Positions 55,475 to 59,740 of a DNA stretch of 59,740 bases are shown here, one piece after another. The notes below the pieces were generated by a model. That model was not told where the DNA came from. It ran no database searches and saw only the letters and a program-made list of their open reading frames with translations. This DNA is from Clostridiales bacterium (GTDB taxonomy: Bacteria > Bacillota > Clostridia > TANB77 > CAG-508): the NCBI GenBank assembly GCA_003507395.1, contig DNVW01000018.1, forward strand, positions 1 to 59,740, written 5' to 3'. The translations under genes were made by a program, and so were the position numbers. Each line of letters opens with the position of its first letter. Within the stretch, counting starts at the first letter, position 1.

Positions 55475-55557
55475 ATTGTAATAAATGTCATAAAATATTA
55501 AAAGTTTGATTTTTAAATATATATAAGTTATAATGTAACAGAAAGGTGGTAATAAAT

Positions 55558-56325
55558 ATGAGAATATTAGCAGTAGGAGATTTAGTTGGAGAATGTGGGC
55601 TTAATAGACTAAAACAAACATTACCTAGAATAAAAGAAGAAAAAATGATAGACTTTGTTATAGTTAATGCAGAAAATGTTTCTGGAGGAATGGGAATAAC
55701 AATTAAAGACTTTAATGAATTATTAAAACTAGGAATAGACGTTATAACAATGGGAAATCATACTTGGGCTAAAAAAGATATTTTTGAATTTATAGATAAT
55801 CCAAAATTGCTAAGACCAGCGAACTATTCAAAAGGAATAGTGGGCAAAGGTATGAATATATATGAATGCAAAGGTAAAAAAATAGCAGTTATAAATTTAA
55901 TAGGCAGAACCGATATGAATGTGCTTTCTGAAAATCCATTTACAGTTGTAGAAAATTTATTAAAAGAAATAAAAGTAGATATAGTTATAATAGATTTTCA
56001 TGCAGAAGCAACAGCAGAAAAAATAGCAATGAAATATTTTCTTGATGGAAAAGCAACAGTGTTATTTGGCACACACACACATGTACAAACAGCAGATGAA
56101 GACATAACAAAAAAAGGATTGGGATATATAACAGATTTAGGCATGACAGGTCCAAAAGAATCAGTTATTGGAATGAATAAAGAAGCTTCAATAAAAAGAT
56201 TTCTTACTTCACTACCAGAAAGATATAAAGTAGCAGAAGGTGAGAGTATATTTAATGCTTGTATTTTCGAAATAAATGAAGATAATTGTCGAACCATAAA
56301 AATTGAGAGAATTAATTTGAAATAA
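55558..56325 (+). CDS. ymdB: YmdB-family metallophosphoesterase
   Basis: YmdB hydrolyses cyclic nucleotides (2',3'-cAMP and related) and affects biofilm and sporulation choice in Bacillus. The 255-residue protein has MRILAVGDLVGECG (first metal ligand), VNAENVSGG, MGNHTWAKKD, IDFHAEATAEK and FGTHTHVQTAD, the complete binuclear metal set. The start at 55558 follows GAAAGGTGG; a GTG at 55546 overlaps that site. The rny-ymdB-spoVS order is conserved in Bacillota. Confidence 0.92.
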   Translation: MRILAVGDLVGECGLNRLKQTLPRIKEEKMIDFVIVNAENVSGGMGITIKDFNELLKLGIDVITMGNHTWAKKDIFEFIDNPKLLRPANYSKGIVGKGMNIYECKGKKIAVINLIGRTDMNVLSENPFTVVENLLKEIKVDIVIIDFHAEATAEKIAMKYFLDGKATVLFGTHTHVQTADEDITKKGLGYITDLGMTGPKESVIGMNKEASIKRFLTSLPERYKVAEGESIFNACIFEINEDNCRTIKIERINLK

Positions 56326-56455
56326 ATGGCGAAAAACAAGGAAAAAGCGCGATGAAATCTCCTATAAATTTCCAAAAAACAGTAGACAATTTCCAAAAAT
56401 TGTAATATAACTATAAACGTAGTTGAAATAAAAATAAAAAATATAGGAGGCAAAA

Positions 56456-56719
56456 ATGGAAATTTTAAAAATCTCATCAAAATCAAATCCAAATTCAGTT
56501 GCAGGAGCAATAGCTGGTTTGGTAAAGGAATCTAACAAAGCAGAAATGCAAGCAATAGGAGCAGGAGCATTAAACCAAGCTGTTAAAGCTGTTGCAATAG
56601 CAAGAGGTTTTGTAGCACCAGCAGGAGTAGATTTAATATGTATTCCTGCATTTGCAGAAGTTGAAGTGGAAGGAGAAGATAGAACAGGAATTAAACTTAT
56701 CGTAGAATCTAGAAAATAG
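56456..56719 (+). CDS. spoVS: stage V sporulation protein S
   Basis: SpoVS is a small Alba-like protein affecting sporulation and septation. The 87-residue protein starts MEILKISSKSNPNSVAGAIAG and has the nearly invariant AIGAGALNQAVKAVAIARGFVAP segment. ATAGGAGG provides the ribosome binding site. A terminator follows at 56742. Highly conserved in length and sequence, so the call is firm. Confidence 0.95.
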   Translation: MEILKISSKSNPNSVAGAIAGLVKESNKAEMQAIGAGALNQAVKAVAIARGFVAPAGVDLICIPAFAEVEVEGEDRTGIKLIVESRK

Positions 56720-56741
56720 AGTTTTGAATAAATTAAAAAAG

Positions 56742-56778
56742 GGGGCACACTTTTATTTTAGTGTGTCTTTTTGTTTGA
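56742..56778 (+). terminator. terminator after spoVS
   Basis: Arms GGCACACT and AGTGTGTC with a TTTATTTT loop, then TTTTTGTTT. Confidence 0.8.
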
Positions 56779-56822
56779 ATAAAAAAATGACTTTTTTAGA
56801 ATAGCTACAGCAAACTTGCTAC

Positions 56823-56850
56823 TTGACAATAAATGTTAGAATATTATAAT
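56823..56850 (+). promoter_or_regulatory. sigma-A promoter of the peptide-binding protein gene
   Basis: TTGACA (56823-56828) and TATAAT (56845-56850), 16-base spacer. Its position excludes the longer ORF start at 56833. Confidence 0.7.
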
Positions 56851-56877
56851 ATGATTAAAAATAGAAAGAAGGATATA

Positions 56878-58443
56878 ATGAAAGAAAAAGTTTTAAGATT
56901 TATATTTATATTAATAGTTTTAGCAATAATAAGTTTTGCAATATTCAAAATATATGAAGAAAAAAACGAAAAAATATCAGAGCAAGATTTGCACTATGAA
57001 AAGGAGACGATGATAACCTCTTTGAGACTGGGAATACCAGAATATGACAATATAAATCCTTTAATTTCTAATAATAGAGAAATAATAAATATATCACCAA
57101 TTATATATGAGCCACTATTTACATTGGATAAAACATATAAATTACAAGAATGTTTAGCTAAAGAATATTCAAAACTAAGTAATACTTGTTATGTAATAAA
57201 GCTAAAAGATAATATAAAATGGCAAGATGGTACAGCTTTTACGACAGAAGATGTAATATTTACAATAGACAAAATTAAGCAATTATCAAATTCGGTGTAT
57301 TATGCGAATGTAGAAAATATAAAAAATATAGAAAATGTTGATAGTAATACTATAAAAATAAATTTAAATAAAGAACAACCATTTTTTCAATATGAATTAA
57401 TATTTCCAATATTAAGCAGTTCTCAGTATAAAAAAGAAGATTTTTCAAACTCTATTCCGACAGGAACAGGTATGTATAAAGTAACAAAAAATGATGCTAA
57501 TATGATAGAATTAGAGAAAAATAATAATTGGAGGAACATAGAAACTCAAAATGCAAAAATAGAAAAAATAAAAATTTATAAATATGCATCAGTTGGAGAA
57601 TTATACAATAACTTTAAATTAGGCAATATAGATTTCATAAATACAACAAATACTAATATACAAGAATATATAGGAACAATTGGTTTTAATTTAAGAGAAT
57701 ACCAAGGAAGAGGATATAACTATCTAGCTTTAAATTGTAATAATAAAGTATTAGCTAACAAAGAAGTACGTCAAGCAATAAACTATGCAATAGATAAAAA
57801 TACCATTATTTCTAAAGAATTAAGTAATAACTATTTTGCCTCTAATTTTATATTAGATTATGGAAGTTATTTATATCAAGGAAATGAAGAAAATAGTTAT
57901 AACCCTAAAAAAGCAAAAGAAATTTTGGAAAAGGCAGGTTGGAAGTTAAACTATGGAACGTGGCAAAAGGACGGTATGACTATAGAATTAAAGCTTGTTG
58001 TGAGTGCGGAAAATGAAGCAAGAGTAAAAGTAAGTAATATTATAAAAGAGCAGCTAGAGGAAATAGGAATAAAGGTATATATAGATGCAGTTCAGCAAAA
58101 CAGATATGATTTATATTTAAAAGATAAAAACTATGATATAATCTTTACAGGAATATATAATTCATACAGTCATAATATAACTACATTATATGGAGTAAAT
58201 AATTTAGCAAATTATAGAAATGAAGAAATAGAGGAGCTTATAGAAAATATAAATAATTCAACAGATGAAACAATTATAAAAGAAAAGTACAATAATTTGG
58301 AAAAAATTGCACAAGAGGATTTGCCATACATAAGTTTATACAGAAATAAAAATATTGTAGTATACAGTTCAAATTTATTAGGAGAAATAACTCCTAATAA
58401 TTATACTTGTTACTACAATATAGAAACTTGGTATAGACAGTAA
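56878..58443 (+). CDS. orphan family 5 solute-binding (oligopeptide-binding type) protein
   Basis: The 521-residue protein has an N-terminal hydrophobic helix (5-24) without a lipobox cysteine, so it is probably membrane-tethered by this helix rather than lipidated. The rest is an SBP_bac_5/OppA-like fold: ISPIIYEPLFTLD, IKWQDGTAFTTEDVIFTIDKI, GTGMYKVTKND, NYLALNCNNKVLANKEVRQAINYAIDK (typical OppA segment) and a C-terminal repeat domain. These proteins capture peptides or other small molecules outside the cell. No permease or ATPase genes are adjacent. AGAAAGAAGGA precedes the ATG. It may serve a distant transporter or act as a sensor. Confidence 0.88.
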   Translation: MKEKVLRFIFILIVLAIISFAIFKIYEEKNEKISEQDLHYEKETMITSLRLGIPEYDNINPLISNNREIINISPIIYEPLFTLDKTYKLQECLAKEYSKLSNTCYVIKLKDNIKWQDGTAFTTEDVIFTIDKIKQLSNSVYYANVENIKNIENVDSNTIKINLNKEQPFFQYELIFPILSSSQYKKEDFSNSIPTGTGMYKVTKNDANMIELEKNNNWRNIETQNAKIEKIKIYKYASVGELYNNFKLGNIDFINTTNTNIQEYIGTIGFNLREYQGRGYNYLALNCNNKVLANKEVRQAINYAIDKNTIISKELSNNYFASNFILDYGSYLYQGNEENSYNPKKAKEILEKAGWKLNYGTWQKDGMTIELKLVVSAENEARVKVSNIIKEQLEEIGIKVYIDAVQQNRYDLYLKDKNYDIIFTGIYNSYSHNITTLYGVNNLANYRNEEIEELIENINNSTDETIIKEKYNNLEKIAQEDLPYISLYRNKNIVVYSSNLLGEITPNNYTCYYNIETWYRQ

Positions 58444-58550
58444 TTATTAAACATGAGAGCTAGACAAGTCATGGAAATCTATATGAACTATTAGAAAAAA
58501 TATTTGAAAAAATAGATTGTAAAATAGATGAAAAAATTTTAAAAAAAGTG

Positions 58551-58597
58551 TTGACAAATTATAAATTTAATATATAATATGTACAAACAAACGTTTA
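58551..58597 (+). promoter_or_regulatory. recA promoter with possible LexA-like site
   Basis: TTGACA (58551-58556) and TATAAT (58573-58578), 16-base spacer. Just downstream, CAAAC-AAAC-GTTTA (58584-58597) resembles the Gram-positive SOS box CGAAC-N4-GTTCG with two mismatches and contains the palindrome AAACGTTT. Promoter firm, operator tentative. Confidence 0.6.
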
Positions 58598-58616
58598 GAA
58601 AAAGTGGGAGGAGAAT

Positions 58617-59675
58617 ATGAGTAACGAAAATTCAGAAAAAAGGAAAGCATTAGAAATGGCATTAAGTCAAATAGAAAAACAATTTGGTAAAGGCTCTGTA
58701 ATGAAATTAGGAGATTTTACAGCTATGAATATAGAGGCAATTCCAACAGGAGCATTAAGCTTAGATATAGCATTAGGCATAGGTGGAATTCCAAGAGGAA
58801 GAATTATAGAAATATTTGGACCAGAATCTTCTGGAAAGACTACATTAGCACTACATATGATAGCCGAAGCACAAAAAATGGGTGGTGAGGCAGCTTTTAT
58901 AGATGCAGAACATGCATTAGACCCAGTATATGCTAAAAAATTAGGAGTAGATATAGATAATTTAATAGTATCACAACCAGATACAGGAGAACAAGCTTTA
59001 GAAATAGCAGAAGCTTTAGTTAGAAGTGGAGCTTTAGATATTATAGTAGTAGACTCAGTTGCTGCTCTAGTACCAAAAGCAGAAATAGATGGAGATATGG
59101 GAGATTCACATATAGGACTTCAGGCAAGATTAATGTCACAAGCTTTAAGAAAATTGGCGGGCGCTATAAATAAATCAAAATCTGTTATAGTATTTATAAA
59201 TCAATTAAGAGAAAAAGTAGGAGTAATGTTCGGAAATCCAGAAACAACACCAGGAGGTAGGGCTTTAAAATTTTATGCATCTGTTAGACTAGATATTAGA
59301 AAAATAGAGCAAATAAAACAAGATGGGGAAGTTGTAGGAAACAGAGCAAAAGTTAAAATTGTAAAAAATAAAGTAGCTCCTCCATTCAGAGAAGCAGAAT
59401 TTGATATAGTATATGGAAAAGGAATATCAAAAGAAGGTAATATATTAGATTTAGGTGTTAATTTAGATATAGTAGAAAAAAGTGGCTCATGGTTTAGCTA
59501 TGATGGACAAAGAATTGCACAAGGTAGAGAGAATGTAAAAAAATACTTAGAAGAAAATCCAGAAGTAGCAAAAGAGATTGAAAGCAAAATAAGAGAAAAA
59601 TATAATGAAGCCTTCGAAAAAAGCCTAGGAGAAGAAACAATAGACGAAGAACAAGAAACAGCCCCAGAAGAATAA
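58617..59675 (+). CDS. recA: recombinase A
   Basis: RecA pairs homologous DNA and triggers LexA self-cleavage. The 352-residue protein has Walker A GPESSGKTT, FIDAEHALDP, DIIVVDSVAALVPKAEIDGDMGD, LMSQALRKLAGAI, NQLREKVGVMFGNPETTPGGRALKFY, and an acidic C-terminal tail rich in Glu. Length is standard. GGGAGGAGAA precedes the ATG. The neighbourhood rny-ymdB-spoVS-recA is typical of Bacillota. Confidence 0.97.
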   Translation: MSNENSEKRKALEMALSQIEKQFGKGSVMKLGDFTAMNIEAIPTGALSLDIALGIGGIPRGRIIEIFGPESSGKTTLALHMIAEAQKMGGEAAFIDAEHALDPVYAKKLGVDIDNLIVSQPDTGEQALEIAEALVRSGALDIIVVDSVAALVPKAEIDGDMGDSHIGLQARLMSQALRKLAGAINKSKSVIVFINQLREKVGVMFGNPETTPGGRALKFYASVRLDIRKIEQIKQDGEVVGNRAKVKIVKNKVAPPFREAEFDIVYGKGISKEGNILDLGVNLDIVEKSGSWFSYDGQRIAQGRENVKKYLEENPEVAKEIESKIREKYNEAFEKSLGEETIDEEQETAPEE

Positions 59676-59740
59676 CCCTGTTGCGTAAGGGACGTCTCCT
59701 CCTCGTGACAATTTGCGAAGCAAATGTGTTGCGAGGAGGA
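59676..59740. repeat. GC-richer inverted-repeat structure after recA
   Basis: A small stem CCC-TTGCGTAA-type (59676-59691) is followed by a long hairpin with arms TCCTCCTCG (59697-59705) and CGAGGAGGA (59732-59740) around an inner near-palindrome AATTTGCGAAGCAAAT. It contrasts with the A/T-rich surroundings and runs to the window edge, so no downstream T-tract can be seen. It may end the recA transcript or be part of a dispersed repeat. Confidence 0.55.

Noticed and set aside
55998..56510. 170-residue ORF on the minus strand
   Set aside because: Antisense to ymdB and spoVS; no recognisable domain or start signal.

Overview
The window is low-GC (strongly A/T-rich) DNA from a spore-forming member of the Clostridia (Bacillota). 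This rests on a complete-order spoIIIAA-AH operon, spoIIM, spoVS, the rny-ymdB-recA neighbourhood, a T-box leader before thrS, strong AGGAGG-type ribosome binding sites and consensus sigma-A promoters. The exact lineage cannot be named from the sequence; an uncultured gut-type clostridium is my inference. About 50 genes are supported, nearly all on the plus strand.

Layout. 1-2.7 kb: end of a surface-polysaccharide cluster (membrane protein, Alg14/Alg13-like glycosyltransferase pair, broken galE). 2.7-5.0 kb: T-box-controlled thrS, flanked by two copies of a palindromic repeat. 5.1-12.5 kb: a large coiled-coil protein of unknown role, tRNA-Leu(CAA) on the minus strand, a 5'-nucleotidase-like protein and a heterodimeric ABC exporter. 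12.6-15.9 kb: operon of nucleoside deoxyribosyltransferase, membrane GT2, P-loop kinase and PHP phosphoesterase. 16.1-19.2 kb: signalling locus with an XRE regulator, a Spo0A-like response regulator, a 16-codon ORF and an AgrC-like kinase. 19.2-35.6 kb: housekeeping genes (RNA methylase, rnhA, tmcAL, EndoQ, spoIIM, xerD, pfk, argS, glmM, metG, tmk, L,D-transpeptidase). 35.7-46 kb: broken M23 peptidase, metal P-type ATPase, hemolysin-III protein, acyl-CoA ligase, MacB-like ABC transporter, IscR-type regulator. 46.1-47.7 kb: iscS cut short next to an insertion sequence. 47.8-59.7 kb: yebC, spoIIIA operon, rny, ymdB, spoVS, an orphan peptide-binding protein, recA and a GC-richer hairpin at the window edge.

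The most unusual local system is at 16.1-19.2 kb: a Spo0A-type DNA-binding response regulator beside an AgrC-type kinase, with a divergent XRE gene and a micro-ORF between two terminators. It resembles a peptide-signalling module, but no AgrB/AgrD pair is present and the link is inference.

A second theme is gene damage. galE, a PF06541 membrane protein, an M23 peptidase, the transposase, spoIIIAB and spoIIIAE each carry an apparent small frameshift, and iscS is truncated. Either the lineage is losing dispensable functions, including sporulation, or the assembly contains small indel errors. The sequence alone cannot decide, so every broken gene should be read with that caveat.
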